Shown: positions 1 through 9,767, counted from the stretch's first letter. The stretch: DNA of 64,000 nucleotides from an uncultured Desulfomonile sp. (GCA_903952205.1 CAJBEZ010000003.1:1-64000); one strand, 5' to 3'. The notes: generated by a model from the sequence alone, not told the origin. Translations and numbers: made by a program.

Positions 1-1276
1 GAAAGAACTGGTCGTTGGCCTGGAGAAGGACGCCTTCGTCATGGAATATGATCCCCTCGAATGTGACATCAGCCAACTGGCGGTACCTCGTCTCGCTCGA
101 TTTAAGGTCTTCCTCCGCCTTCTTGCGCTCGGTAACATCTTCCCCTGACGAAAATATCCCGACGATTCGACCTGACTCGTCGTGAACTACGGTGTTATGA
201 AATTCAAGTATTCGTTGTTCGCCGTCTTTTGTGAAAACAGGATTTTCGTAATACTCCACAGACGCAATTCCACCCGCCATCAATTTTTCAAAAACACTTT
301 TTACCTCTCTACGCAATTCTGTTGGTAAACAAAAATCAAACCAGTTCTTGCCGATAATCTCGTCTTCCCTGTAACCGAGGATCTCACGGCCTCTTCTATT
401 CATCATCGTGATGTTACCTTGAGCGTTCAAGGCTACCAGCATAACACCCGCAATGTCCAAGTACATCTCGGCCTGATCACGCTCTCTTCCAATCGCCTCT
501 TCGTACCGCCTACGGTCGGTGATGTCTATAAGCGTCCCGCGGGCTCCCTCGAAGGTATCTTCCTTCATAATAGGTCTTGTGTATGTCCTGACATATCGGA
601 CCTCGCCAGACTTCCCCACGATCCGATATTCCAATGGATATTCAACCCCTTTAGTGAGTTCAGAAAATCTGTTCATCAACAGCTCTCTGTCTTCTGGATG
701 AACAAATTCCAGGAACGTCTTCCCTATGAGGTATTCAACTTCGTATCCAATTACATTCCGGACAACCGAGCTGATATAGGTCAGCGACCCACGACCGTCG
801 ATCTCAAAGATGACATCGCTGATGTTTTCCACCAGACTTCGATACTTCTCTTCACTTTCTCGTAGCGATCTCTCGGCCTTTTTCTTTTCCTCTCTAACGG
901 CTGCTTCCTTGAGTTCCCGCTCGATCGCGGGAATAAGCCGCGGCAGGTTGCCTTTCATGACGTAGTCGCTCGCCCCGGCCTTCATGGCTGCCACCGCAAT
1001 CTCCTCGCCAATCGTACCGGATACGATGATCAAGGGGATGTCCAGACCACTTTCCTTGAGGACTGCAATGGCGCTCAGACCATCAAAATTCGGCATCCTG
1101 TAATCCGCCAGAACGAGATCCCACGGCTTCTCAAGAAGAGCGGAACGCATTGCGTCTTCTGTTTGAACTCTCTCGAAGGATGGTTCAAAACCGCCCTTTC
1201 GGAGAATCCGAACGAGCAGCGTCACATCATCAGGAGAATCCTCCGCAATCAGCACACGCAGGGGAACGGCGCTCAT
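1..1276 (-). CDS. REC-PAS-PAS-PAS sensory protein, 3' end cut by window edge
   Basis: Read directly from the minus strand: an ATG at 1276 opens a frame that stays open to base 1, so the C-terminus is outside the window. Residues 6-125 are a response-regulator receiver with acidic pair E12/D13, phospho-acceptor D58 (ADYRMP) and a late SDYVMKG segment. A charged coiled coil then leads to three PAS domains. The first begins at ENISDVIF (about 150-260), the second at MYLDIAGV (about 275-385), and the third starts at YRQLADVTFEG near residue 400. Proteins of this architecture usually end in a histidine kinase or GGDEF domain, but this cannot be seen here. The gene starts 10 bases after the receiver gene at 1287-1730, so the two are very likely one transcript with the kinase further upstream. 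Confidence 0.85.
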   Translation of the reverse strand, partial: MSAVPLRVLIAEDSPDDVTLLVRILRKGGFEPSFERVQTEDAMRSALLEKPWDLVLADYRMPNFDGLSAIAVLKESGLDIPLIIVSGTIGEEIAVAAMKAGASDYVMKGNLPRLIPAIERELKEAAVREEKKKAERSLRESEEKYRSLVENISDVIFEIDGRGSLTYISSVVRNVIGYEVEYLIGKTFLEFVHPEDRELLMNRFSELTKGVEYPLEYRIVGKSGEVRYVRTYTRPIMKEDTFEGARGTLIDITDRRRYEEAIGRERDQAEMYLDIAGVMLVALNAQGNITMMNRRGREILGYREDEIIGKNWFDFCLPTELRREVKSVFEKLMAGGIASVEYYENPVFTKDGEQRILEFHNTVVHDESGRIVGIFSSGEDVTERKKAEEDLKSSETRYRQLADVTFEGIIFHDEGVLLQANDQFF

Positions 1277-1286
1277 GTCTATATCC

Positions 1287-1730
1287 TCACTTCAGGACAG
1301 GTGGCGATTCGTTTAACAAGATCCAGTACAAACCCAGTTCCCTGATGGCTATGTTGAACTGTTCAAAGTCAACGGGTTTCCGGATGTAGCTGTTAGCCCC
1401 CAGGCTGTAACCGTTGATGAGATCGTTTTCTTCTTTTGACGAAGTCAGAATAACTATCGGAATAAGTTTCGTCCTTTCATTACCACGTACACGTTTGAGG
1501 ACTTCCATTCCATCGAGTTTGGGGAGTTTCAGGTCCAGGAGGGTCACAACTGGCATCACGGAGGTGTCACGGCCGGCATAATCGCCCGACCCGAACAGAT
1601 AATCAAGGGCCTCCACGCCATCCTTGGCAACGACCACTTCATTGAGGATATTGTTCTTCTTTAGGGCCCGTAGAGTGAGAGTCACGTCATCAGGGTTATC
1701 TTCGACCAAGAGGATGATTTTTTCGTTCAT
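1287..1730 (-). CDS. Stand-alone receiver protein, Rcp1-like
   Basis: A 147-residue protein that is only a receiver domain with no DNA-binding output. The acidic pocket is E10/D11 (LLVEDNPDD), the phospho-acceptor is D66 in LLDLKLPKLDG, the conserved Thr/Ser is in VILTSSKEE, and the Lys is in the YIRKP segment near the end. The spacing and LDLKLP signature are those of the Rcp1/CheY-like group that commonly partners with phytochrome-type and Cache-type kinases. It sits between the kinase gene at 1752-3689 (21-base gap) and the REC-PAS hybrid at 1-1276 (10-base gap). It probably carries phosphate between these two proteins. The partner assignment is inference from gene order. Confidence 0.9.
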   Translation of the reverse strand: MNEKIILLVEDNPDDVTLTLRALKKNNILNEVVVAKDGVEALDYLFGSGDYAGRDTSVMPVVTLLDLKLPKLDGMEVLKRVRGNERTKLIPIVILTSSKEENDLINGYSLGANSYIRKPVDFEQFNIAIRELGLYWILLNESPPVLK

Positions 1731-1751
1731 GTTGTGTCACCTATGTTGGAA

Positions 1752-3689
1752 TTAGATTGTAAAAAAGAATGTAGCGCCCTTATTGGGTTCAGCCTCTGCC
1801 CAGATCCGTCCCCCGTGACGGTGGATGATCCTCTGGACCGTGACCAGACCAATACCCGTTCCCGAGAATTCTTCCGATGAATGAAGACGCTGGAACGCGC
1901 CGAAAAGTTTATCTGAATATGTCATGTCAAACCCGACGCCGTTATCCTTGATATAGTAAACATCCAGACCATCCTTCTGGGTCATTCCGAATTGGATTCT
2001 TGGTCTTGGAGTATTTCCTGTAAATTTCCATGCGTTATTTAATAGGTTTTCCATCGCTATTTCTATGAGATATGAATCCCCGTAGACAATAATCCCTTTT
2101 TCAACCACGCATTCAACGGAACGATCCGGCTCGTTTTTTTTAAGCGAGTCAATAATTTTGGTTACGATATCACTCAAAGGCACAGGTTCCGGACGCATCT
2201 CAGCTTTGGTAAGTCGGGACAGCTTCAACAGATCGTCAATCAAACGGCCCATATGTTGTGTGGAAGCCCTCACTCTCTTCAGGTAATCCCGGCCTGTTTC
2301 ATCTACTTTATCGTAATAATCTTCCAGGAGGGCCTGGCTGAAGCCGTCAATTGAACGCAAAGGCGCACGGAGATCGTGGGAAACTGAATAGCTAAACGCC
2401 TCAAGCTCTTTGTTCGTACGCTCGATCTCGGAGCTTCTTTCCTTGAGCGATTCAAGCATAGAGTTGAATGTCACAGCAAGAACGCCGATTTCGTCTGCGG
2501 CCTGCACTGGCACTCTGACTGCAAAATTGCCGGCCTCTACCTCACGCGCTGCGCGACTCAATGCATTTATCGGTCCTGATATCCTGTTTGCCACAAGGAC
2601 TACGAGCAAGATTGCGATCAGCAGCCCCAAGAAACCTACAAGACAAGTATACAATACTCCTTGCCAGAGTGGAGCGAACACCTCAGCTTCGTCACGTTTT
2701 ACTACCAATCCCCAGTTTTGGTCAGGCCCTACCGTCAGGCGCCTGACAGCGGACAAGACCCTCACGCCTCGGTAGTCATCGGCTATAGTTATCCCCTCCT
2801 GTCCTCGAGCGGCCATCATCGCAGGTAGAGCCTGAATCTTATATTCGAGGGGTTTAGGTATGGTCCCATCCGGCAAGGGGAACTTGAGTGACATCAGGAT
2901 CGTTGAATCCTGATCGATCAGGACTATGTCGCCTGTTGGGCCCAATGCGATGCCAGTGTGAAGCAAGGGTTTAAGATAAGTGTCGGCGTCGATGTAGAAC
3001 ATCGCGACGCCCAATGGGGTGTCTGTCGCTGTATCTTTGAGGGCTGGACGAAAGATGGCCCGAGAAACGACAAGGCAAGGGCGTGTTGTCGTAGGGTCCA
3101 ACTGAATGTCAACCGCCACTTTCCGTATTGAGTTTAGGGCCTTATCGAAAGACGGGTTACCCGAGACATTGAACCCAAGTTCTTTTTCGTCACAGGATGC
3201 CAGTATTATCCCTGAGGCCGCATCAGCTATCTGTATTTTTTGATACGCTTTGTAAGCGGCAATAATTTGGCTAAAACGTTGAACAAGAAGTTCATAGCTA
3301 GGTTCCCGGGTTAATTGTGTCCAAAATTGGTCGGGTGATTTCCCGTCAGGAGAGACACGCTGAATCAGAGCCAGAAGGTCATAAAATGAAGTCGAAATGT
3401 TAACTGATTCAGAGAATAGCGTGACATCATCCTTGCGCTCTCCCATCCAAAGCTCGAAGCGCTCTTTCTTCAAATCCGCAATGAGGCCGAGGGTATTCAA
3501 GACCACAGACTTTTCGTAGCCAAGAGAGCCGGTGTATTCTGTGAAGGGGACGCCAAAGATCGATACGGCAATCACTAGCGCCATGATCCCAACGATTACG
3601 GCGCCAAACTCTACAACCAGCTTGGACCGCAGGCTGAGTCCTCTGGGGTTGAACCCGTTTCCGGACCCTGAAGTCTCACGACGGCGCAT
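1752..3689 (-). CDS. Membrane sensor histidine kinase with periplasmic sensor and HAMP
   Basis: A 645-residue kinase. The first membrane helix is about residues 22-47. A large extracytoplasmic sensor (about 50-340) has the size of a double-Cache-type domain. The second helix is about 345-369 and HAMP about 370-425. The phospho-accepting His is H438 in SYSVSHDLRAPLRSI, followed by a HATPase domain with N-box ENLLNNAWKF (547-556), DNGVGFD (582-588) and GTGIGL (610-615). The dimerisation helix resembles phytochrome-type kinases. It is the first gene of a three-gene minus-strand operon, and the receiver at 1287-1730 is the obvious target. The ligand cannot be read from the sequence. Confidence 0.9.
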   Translation of the reverse strand: MRRRETSGSGNGFNPRGLSLRSKLVVEFGAVIVGIMALVIAVSIFGVPFTEYTGSLGYEKSVVLNTLGLIADLKKERFELWMGERKDDVTLFSESVNISTSFYDLLALIQRVSPDGKSPDQFWTQLTREPSYELLVQRFSQIIAAYKAYQKIQIADAASGIILASCDEKELGFNVSGNPSFDKALNSIRKVAVDIQLDPTTTRPCLVVSRAIFRPALKDTATDTPLGVAMFYIDADTYLKPLLHTGIALGPTGDIVLIDQDSTILMSLKFPLPDGTIPKPLEYKIQALPAMMAARGQEGITIADDYRGVRVLSAVRRLTVGPDQNWGLVVKRDEAEVFAPLWQGVLYTCLVGFLGLLIAILLVVLVANRISGPINALSRAAREVEAGNFAVRVPVQAADEIGVLAVTFNSMLESLKERSSEIERTNKELEAFSYSVSHDLRAPLRSIDGFSQALLEDYYDKVDETGRDYLKRVRASTQHMGRLIDDLLKLSRLTKAEMRPEPVPLSDIVTKIIDSLKKNEPDRSVECVVEKGIIVYGDSYLIEIAMENLLNNAWKFTGNTPRPRIQFGMTQKDGLDVYYIKDNGVGFDMTYSDKLFGAFQRLHSSEEFSGTGIGLVTVQRIIHRHGGRIWAEAEPNKGATFFFTI

Positions 3690-3822
3690 GGTGGCTCCCT
3701 TGTTTCAAGACTGAACAGAGTAAACCGACATTTCTTAAGATTGGCAAGTATTTTTGTTATTATGTCAATTGCGGTTGCGGTATGGTCAATCTCCCTCTTC
3801 CGCAAATATATTAGAGCCAACA

Positions 3823-4317
3823 TCAACCCTCGGTCCCTAGCAATCGATCCAGCTCTACCTTCAGGTCATCCATGTTGTAGGGCTTGTGTAATACACGAGC
3901 GGGACGGCGCCCCGGAAAGCTATTCATTACGACATCCTCAGTGTATCCACTGCTAAGGATGACTTTGACATCCGGTTTGATCCGTATGAGTTCTCCAAAG
4001 GCTTCAACTCCATTCATTTTGGGCATCTTGTAGTCGAGCATCACCAGATCTATTTCATTCATGCGCTCTCGGAAAATCTGTTCGTGGGCTTGAAGCCTGT
4101 CATCAATCTTGACTCTAATTTCGTTGCACGCGAACAGGAATTCCGTCTGCGCCTGAATATCCACGTCAGTTTTCATGTAAAGGGTGACGAGCGTGGTGAG
4201 GATAATAGCAGCCATCAGGATGCCCCATGCCGGCCAGACTCGCCGACGGCCCAAACCTCGGGTAGGGATAATTTCCTCATAGCGGTTTTGGTTCACGGAA
4301 CCTCCTTCCCAACTCAA
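3823..4317 (-). pseudogene. CHASE/receiver fusion left by an internal deletion of a hybrid kinase
   Basis: An open frame of 164 residues that joins two unrelated pieces. Residues 28-48 form a membrane helix (WPAWGILMAAI...). Residues 50-82 read like the first helix of a CHASE sensor (FLFACNEIRVKIDDRLQAHEQ). From about residue 83 the protein is the second half of a receiver: phospho-acceptor D95 in VMLDYKMPKMNG, ILSSGY, and the HKPYNMDDL end. The first 45 or so receiver residues, the rest of CHASE and the whole kinase core are missing. The simplest reading is a CHASE-...-kinase-REC hybrid that lost its middle in frame near 4060-4080. The receiver cannot fold normally without beta1-alpha2, so function is doubtful. 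Confidence 0.7.
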
Positions 4318-4741
4318 GTTGGGGGATACTGCTCTTTGCTGGGCTTTCGCTTTTAGATCAACGAGTCTATGTCCCTCAGTCGCAGCGTTCCGATTCTATC
4401 AATAGGACAATACCAATTCGTGAAACCATCCCAACAAAATTGTATAGTTACAATTGTTCCAGAAATATTAACGCCTGCAAGGATACAAGGTTCATCTTTT
4501 GCCATTTGGAACCTCGTTCGATCAGGTTTTTTCGTATCTAACAATATAGGGTAATTGTAAGCTGATCTGATTTTAGTTTACAGGGCGTAAGTTATCAACA
4601 TTATAATTAAAACCATTGCAATTAAGTTCTGGATCAGATCAAGTGAAGGATAGGTATCATTATTGCACGTTATATTTTTTGACCTGGGGCTGAGTTTCCT
4701 CTCTTGGGTTTATTTACATCGGAAGAGATAAGCCATAGAAG
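4318..4741. other. Gene-free stretch of 424 bases
   Basis: Two short overlapping frames on opposite strands (about 60 codons each, 4353-4544 and 4369-4554) are the only open frames. Neither has a ribosome-binding site or a recognisable motif. I see no RNA gene or strong hairpin. The stretch is AT-rich and lies upstream of the deletion remnant, so it may hold its old promoter. Confidence 0.5.
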
Positions 4742-5299
4742 TTAAAAAGTCTTTTCCTGCGCAGATTCGCGGCTAAACTTGCCGGCCAATTTCAGCAGCA
4801 GACTCTTGAGACTTTGCGAAGATCCGTATGATAAGGCATTCCCTGTGAAAAACTTAGAAAAGACAATGCATAGCAAAACAGTTATGCAGATTATTTCAAA
4901 CCACAATTGATAAGGGTATCGGAATTCAACATAATAAGAGGTGAGTTTTTCAGCGAAGTGGAACTTTGGTCCAGGTTCGAGGGACCCCCAAAAAGGCCAC
5001 AAAAGAACCCGCCACTGCAGGAAATCTCCTGCCAGATGAGATACCCAAAGGATGATTGCCGCGCACAACAATCTTGGATTCTTAGTCATTCTAAGCCAAT
5101 AAATACAGGCAAGTATACAGACTATGGCAAAAACAACCAAACTGTGACTCATACCCCTGCCGGGCATTCCCAGAAGAATGTTTGCAGGTTTGTCAAGAAT
5201 ATCCGGACCGAATGACGCCACGGCAAGTACGGCTAAATTCTCTCTCTCAAAAAATGTAAGTTTTGCTATGCCGACAACGGCGAGATGTCCAATTATCAT
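4742..5299 (-). CDS. YdjM-like metal-dependent membrane hydrolase family protein
   Basis: A 185-residue polytopic membrane protein. The early GHLAVVG segment, GPDILDKP, the GRGMSHSL motif and SHLAGDFLQW supply the His/Asp positions typical of the YdjM (LexA-binding inner-membrane, predicted metal-dependent hydrolase) family. Hydrophobic helices lie near residues 52-68, 78-97 and 131-150. The tail after residue 155 is polar and charged. The substrate of the family is not well established. It stands alone, divergent from the exporter at 5465, so the 165 bases between 5300 and 5464 should hold both promoters. The start ATG at 5299 has no strong ribosome-binding site. Confidence 0.65.
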   Translation of the reverse strand: MIIGHLAVVGIAKLTFFERENLAVLAVASFGPDILDKPANILLGMPGRGMSHSLVVFAIVCILACIYWLRMTKNPRLLCAAIILWVSHLAGDFLQWRVLLWPFWGSLEPGPKFHFAEKLTSYYVEFRYPYQLWFEIICITVLLCIVFSKFFTGNALSYGSSQSLKSLLLKLAGKFSRESAQEKTF

Positions 5300-5464
5300 A
5301 ATATCAATTATAATGTCTTACACGTTGCAAACGCAAGGGTGTCGATATATGCGTTCTTGGGATTCCGTTAATTTTGAAGATTTTTCCGATGACGTTGACA
5401 TACGGAATGTTGGTTGGTACAGATTGACGATCAGCTTAGTTTGTTGTCCCTCCGGATTTAACCA

Positions 5465-8014
5465 ATGAAGTTGCTGCTCTTCTTACTAAGAAAGATTGCT
5501 CGATTTTCCATGAATTATCCACGCTCAGTGGTAGTTACAAGCATGGTGATCTCTGCGCTCGGTTTTGTCACCATGCCCTGGATAGTCACGAGCACAAACT
5601 TGCTTGCAGGGGTAGGAAAGAGTAACGCAGTCATAAACCTTACCAAAGAAAACACCCAGCACTTTGGTGAAAATGAATCCCTGGTTCTTGTCCTGGAATT
5701 CCCCGAACCCCCTGGTCGGACTAGATTGCAGTTTGTTCAGGGCCTTTCGGAAATCATAGCAAAACTCCCGGGAGTTAACAGGGTCCGCTACCGAATTATT
5801 GACCCGGATGACAGGAACGAGGTCGAAACGCTTTTTAAGCATTTTTTACTCGGAATGGGCGAGAAGGAACGAGACGAGATTCAGTCAATACTGAGTCCAA
5901 ACGGGGTAAGAGATTCATTTCGAAGGACACGTAATCATTTGATCCTCTTGGAAAACGCCTATCTCCAGAAACAGCTTCTTAGTGATCCCCTCGAACTCAG
6001 CTCCTTTGTTGCCAGATCCATGGAAAAGCAAACTGGACCAATTGGTGTTGGTGATCCCTATCTCTTGATATCGAGTCCGGACGCCACTCTTTATCTCATT
6101 CAGATAGTTCCCTATTCTCCAAGTTCGGACATAGTCAAGGCCAAAGATTTGGTGGAAAGTCTTCACAAAATCATTCCCGACGAAATAGAAAAACTCAATG
6201 GTAATTGGGGGCTTCTACGGGATAGCAAGGAACTAAAATGGGATTTAACTGGTAAAACGGCTTTTCAGTATGAATCAGATGTCATATTCGACGCAGAAAC
6301 CACCAGACTGCTTTTTATATCTTTCGGGCTTGTTCTTATTACTTTTCTGACAATATACAGGAGCTTCATTTCTTCCGCAGTGTTGATGATACCATTGGCG
6401 GCTGGGATAGGCCCAAACTATGGCTTGTTGTATCTCTCTTATGATGAGGTAAACCCGGTGGTCATGGGGGCCACAGGAGTGCTTCTGGGGCTCGGAGCGG
6501 AATATGGGGTTCATCTCTGGGGTCGCTTCAGGGAGGAGTTTGACGATAATGGATCTGCTGAACAGGCTGTGATCAAAGCGTATGAGGAAACAGGCCCACC
6601 TGTCATACTCGGGGCGCTCACGGGAATCGTCGCATTTTTGTGCCTGTGCCTGTCGAACCAGCCGGCGTTGGTTCAGTTTGGCTACTTTGGGGCAACCGGG
6701 CTTGCCTTAACGATCCTGTCGACTTTGTTTCTTTTTCCTGCCCTTGTAAGGCTGATGACGGGCATGAAGCGAGACTATTTTCCAAAGATGCGGGTGAGAT
6801 TTGGATACCTGGCTGGATTGTATCGCCGGAAACCACGCGCGATTGTAGCTGCGTCGTTCGCTATAATATGCGTAGGAGCTTTTTTCGCAACTAAAGTTTC
6901 CTACGAAAAAGATCTTTTCAAAGTTTTCTTAGCTGGAAACATGCATTCAATGGAAGTTTCCCAGAAGATTTCTCGTAAGTTTCATTCAAACTTTGCTCAA
7001 TCCACACAGCTAAGTTTTGATGTTGACGATTTCCAGCAAGGCCTTGTGATTCAAAGAGAATTAGACGCTATTATTGAGCGTAGAATGCTGGAATCCTCAG
7101 ATGTCGCCTCTTTTGATTCAGTTTCGCTTTTCGTCTCTCCTGACTTGATTCGTCAGGAAAATCTCAAGGTTCTAACGGGGATAGTGAATTCGTGGCCCCA
7201 ACTCAAAAAAGTTTTTACCGAAGAGATTGAAAATTCAGATTTTTCAAAAATGGCTGTTGAAAAACTTCAGGATTCTTTCGACTCAACTGGAAAAATGATT
7301 GCTGATCTGGTCGGTCGGGACCAGAAGAACGCGGAAATCAACGACCCGGTTAAAAAATCGCAAAATGTAGCCAAAATAGGAGACAAATATAGATTCTTGA
7401 CCGATGTCAGGTACTCTGACTCAATTACTAACCCAGAAGACCTCAAGAAAGTTGACAGAGAAATACTTGGCGCCGTTCAAAACCTGCCTGTTCCAATCCA
7501 CATATCAGGAACCAGGCAGACAATGGAGGCCATTTTGTCCAGCCTTGTAGGCGAACTGGTAAGACTTGGAACTTACGCATTCGTGTCCCTGGCGCTGATT
7601 TTTCTGGTTGTCTTCCCTAACCCCCTGGGCGTAGGTCTTTGTCTCATCCCCATGATAGGTTCGTTTGCTATCACATTGGGGGTTTTTGGAATTGTCGGGG
7701 CGGGTTTACCTTTTTCGGTGGTGTGTGTGGCGCCACTGGTCTTTGGCTTTAGTATTCATAATGGTATTCACGTCGTTATGGGGAGTTTACATGAAAAAAA
7801 CAGTGATGTTGCGACAACGATGATACGAGTGACTCCGAGAGCGGTTCTAACGTCTCTAAATATCATGGCCGGTTTTGTAGCCATGATAACGTCTCACCAT
7901 TATTCGATGGAATTTCTCGGGTGGTCTATGATTGTGGGCATGATGTCCGCAGTGCCTCTGACTTTAGTAACTCTTCCAGCCTTGTTGGATCTATTACAGA
8001 AAAAGAAAGCCTGA
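5465..8014 (+). CDS. MMPL/RND-family exporter, HpnN-like
   Basis: An 849-residue transporter with the two-fold RND layout. One N-terminal helix (about 15-40) and a large periplasmic domain are followed by a block of five or six helices near 275-430 (LLFISFGLVLITF, VMGATGVLLGLGAEYGVH, LTGIVAFLCLCLS). The plan then repeats: helix at about 458, a second periplasmic domain, and a last helix block at about 700-845 (VVCVAPLVFGFSIHNGIHV). The GLGAEYGVH and GFSIHNGIHV segments are the equivalents of the GxxxDYxx motifs of MMPL proteins. HpnN relatives move hopanoids to the outer membrane, and whether this one does is inference. The membrane enzyme at 8082 follows 67 bases downstream in the same direction. 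Confidence 0.8.
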   Translation: MKLLLFLLRKIARFSMNYPRSVVVTSMVISALGFVTMPWIVTSTNLLAGVGKSNAVINLTKENTQHFGENESLVLVLEFPEPPGRTRLQFVQGLSEIIAKLPGVNRVRYRIIDPDDRNEVETLFKHFLLGMGEKERDEIQSILSPNGVRDSFRRTRNHLILLENAYLQKQLLSDPLELSSFVARSMEKQTGPIGVGDPYLLISSPDATLYLIQIVPYSPSSDIVKAKDLVESLHKIIPDEIEKLNGNWGLLRDSKELKWDLTGKTAFQYESDVIFDAETTRLLFISFGLVLITFLTIYRSFISSAVLMIPLAAGIGPNYGLLYLSYDEVNPVVMGATGVLLGLGAEYGVHLWGRFREEFDDNGSAEQAVIKAYEETGPPVILGALTGIVAFLCLCLSNQPALVQFGYFGATGLALTILSTLFLFPALVRLMTGMKRDYFPKMRVRFGYLAGLYRRKPRAIVAASFAIICVGAFFATKVSYEKDLFKVFLAGNMHSMEVSQKISRKFHSNFAQSTQLSFDVDDFQQGLVIQRELDAIIERRMLESSDVASFDSVSLFVSPDLIRQENLKVLTGIVNSWPQLKKVFTEEIENSDFSKMAVEKLQDSFDSTGKMIADLVGRDQKNAEINDPVKKSQNVAKIGDKYRFLTDVRYSDSITNPEDLKKVDREILGAVQNLPVPIHISGTRQTMEAILSSLVGELVRLGTYAFVSLALIFLVVFPNPLGVGLCLIPMIGSFAITLGVFGIVGAGLPFSVVCVAPLVFGFSIHNGIHVVMGSLHEKNSDVATTMIRVTPRAVLTSLNIMAGFVAMITSHHYSMEFLGWSMIVGMMSAVPLTLVTLPALLDLLQKKKA

Positions 8015-8081
8015 AGAACTCATGAAGTTAAACAGTAGATCTGAACACCGTTTACATGATGAGCCCGGAAAGTAGCTTGTT

Positions 8082-9767
8082 TTGTTGAGAGAAAAAGTCC
8101 AATCCAACACCCTGATACTTGTCTCAATCATTTTATTTGGGTCAAGTGTAACTCTGGCGCTGATAATAGGAGACATAGGTTTCCAGGGAGATGACTGGTG
8201 GGAGTTTTCGTGGCCCTACTGGTTTACCTTTCCTCAGTCGACGTTGGAATGTGTCAAACATTACAGCAGACCTGTTGAGGGCCTTTACTACGTGTTGTTA
8301 TATGAGTCATTCGGCTTCAACAGGTTTTTCTACACACTGACGTCATTATTTCTGTTGGCTGGTTCCTGCACGGTTCTGGTGAGATGCTTACAAAACGCTT
8401 TTCCACTCAGGATATCCCTGTCCATAACTTCGGGGATCTTTGCCTTCTTTCTGACACCGACTTCCAATCTTATTTACATGTGGCATACTGATAACTCCCG
8501 ATTGGCCAACCTGTTTTTCTGGTGTTCCGTATATGGTTTCCAAAGATGGGTAATGGAGTCATGTTCGTGGACACGGTTGGCGTTCCCTGCGTTCTTTTAT
8601 CTTCTGGCGTCTTTAACGTATGAAAACACTACCCTTATGATCTTCGGAGTCCCTTTCCTGGTATGGCCTATCTACACCAGAGGCGCCAGGACCCTGTCAA
8701 CTTCCAAATTTGTTTTTAGGCTGTTTTCGTCCCTAATGGGGGTCTTTGCACTGTTTGTAATAGCCCGGTTCATGCTTTTCGGAGGTGGAGCCGTGAAACA
8801 AAGTTCTTTGATACCCCCGATTAGCCTCATTAAGTCCTACGTTGTGGACCTTTCCGTGTACTTGAGTTATCCCTTCACCGATGCGGTTCTTGACCCCGTA
8901 TCCTGGTTGTGGGGCGTACCTATAGCCGTTGTAACAGCTGTAGCGCTGTTACATATTTCCAAGATCGAAGCCGGTTATTCAGGTGAAGACAGTGAATTAG
9001 TTCAGACCTCCACATATATTGCGGTCACTGGCATGTCATTCCTTGTTTTGGGGCTGGCCCCATATTTGATGGCTGGATATACTTCCAGCATAGGTTTTAC
9101 CAGCCAGAGCAGGATATATTCATCGGCGTCCTACGGTGTGGCGATACTGCTGGGGCTTGTGGCGTCATCGGGATCGAATCCAAAGATCCGTTTGGCATGG
9201 AGGAGTTTCGGGATTGTCTACCTATGCCTGATGGCCGTTTTTCTAGCCGGCCTCAGGAATGAATGGCAGGAAGCCCACAGACACAGGGCTCGGCTGTGCA
9301 ATAGTCTGCTTGATCAAGTTCCGGATGTGGCCCCAAACACAACCTTTCTTTTTCTGAATTTACAATCCTATATTTCCAGGGATGGAGTTGCCCGGGCGGT
9401 AGTTTTTCAAGGGGTAGAGGGTTTGAGTGAATGGATTAGAATATTATATGGAAAAAGGAGCGTTAACGCCTACTTCCTTTATCCAAAGGGAGATGTCGCG
9501 TCAGATGATCGAGAGTACAGGAGAGCCATTGTGTCGGACTCTGGGATAGCAGCGAGGGGAAGCATAGCGGATGGCCCAATCCCTTTGAATCGCTTACTGA
9601 TTTTCAAGAGAGACTCAGATCAATTGCAACTGATTGATGGATTGTCACAGGATGATGGACTTGCCGCCATTGAATGGAAGGGAAACTTCCAGATAGAGTC
9701 TAACAGAAAGCTAATTTTATTCCAATCGGATTTGGCTCCTCGGAAGAGAGCAATCTGTGGAGATTGA
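8082..9767 (+). CDS. Polytopic membrane protein, probable GT-C-type glycosyltransferase
   Basis: A 561-residue membrane protein with about ten hydrophobic segments between residues 8 and 390, then a soluble C-terminal part of about 170 residues. A GDDWWEF motif sits in the first loop, right after the first helix. An acidic pair at that site is the hallmark of GT-C enzymes, which use lipid-linked sugars on the outer face of the membrane. The family call is inference from topology and this motif. The start is a TTG with GGAAAG at 8067-8072 about ten bases upstream; the nearest upstream ATG (8056) is out of frame and stops at once. It probably shares a transcript with the exporter before it. Confidence 0.55.
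   Translation: MLREKVQSNTLILVSIILFGSSVTLALIIGDIGFQGDDWWEFSWPYWFTFPQSTLECVKHYSRPVEGLYYVLLYESFGFNRFFYTLTSLFLLAGSCTVLVRCLQNAFPLRISLSITSGIFAFFLTPTSNLIYMWHTDNSRLANLFFWCSVYGFQRWVMESCSWTRLAFPAFFYLLASLTYENTTLMIFGVPFLVWPIYTRGARTLSTSKFVFRLFSSLMGVFALFVIARFMLFGGGAVKQSSLIPPISLIKSYVVDLSVYLSYPFTDAVLDPVSWLWGVPIAVVTAVALLHISKIEAGYSGEDSELVQTSTYIAVTGMSFLVLGLAPYLMAGYTSSIGFTSQSRIYSSASYGVAILLGLVASSGSNPKIRLAWRSFGIVYLCLMAVFLAGLRNEWQEAHRHRARLCNSLLDQVPDVAPNTTFLFLNLQSYISRDGVARAVVFQGVEGLSEWIRILYGKRSVNAYFLYPKGDVASDDREYRRAIVSDSGIAARGSIADGPIPLNRLLIFKRDSDQLQLIDGLSQDDGLAAIEWKGNFQIESNRKLILFQSDLAPRKRAICGD

Noticed and set aside
419-865. 148-codon plus-strand frame near the window start
   Set aside because: It lies antisense to the PAS region of the REC-PAS protein, whose minus-strand translation shows clear domains.
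4353-4554. Overlapping 60-codon frames on both strands
   Set aside because: No ribosome-binding site, motif or neighbour support on either strand.
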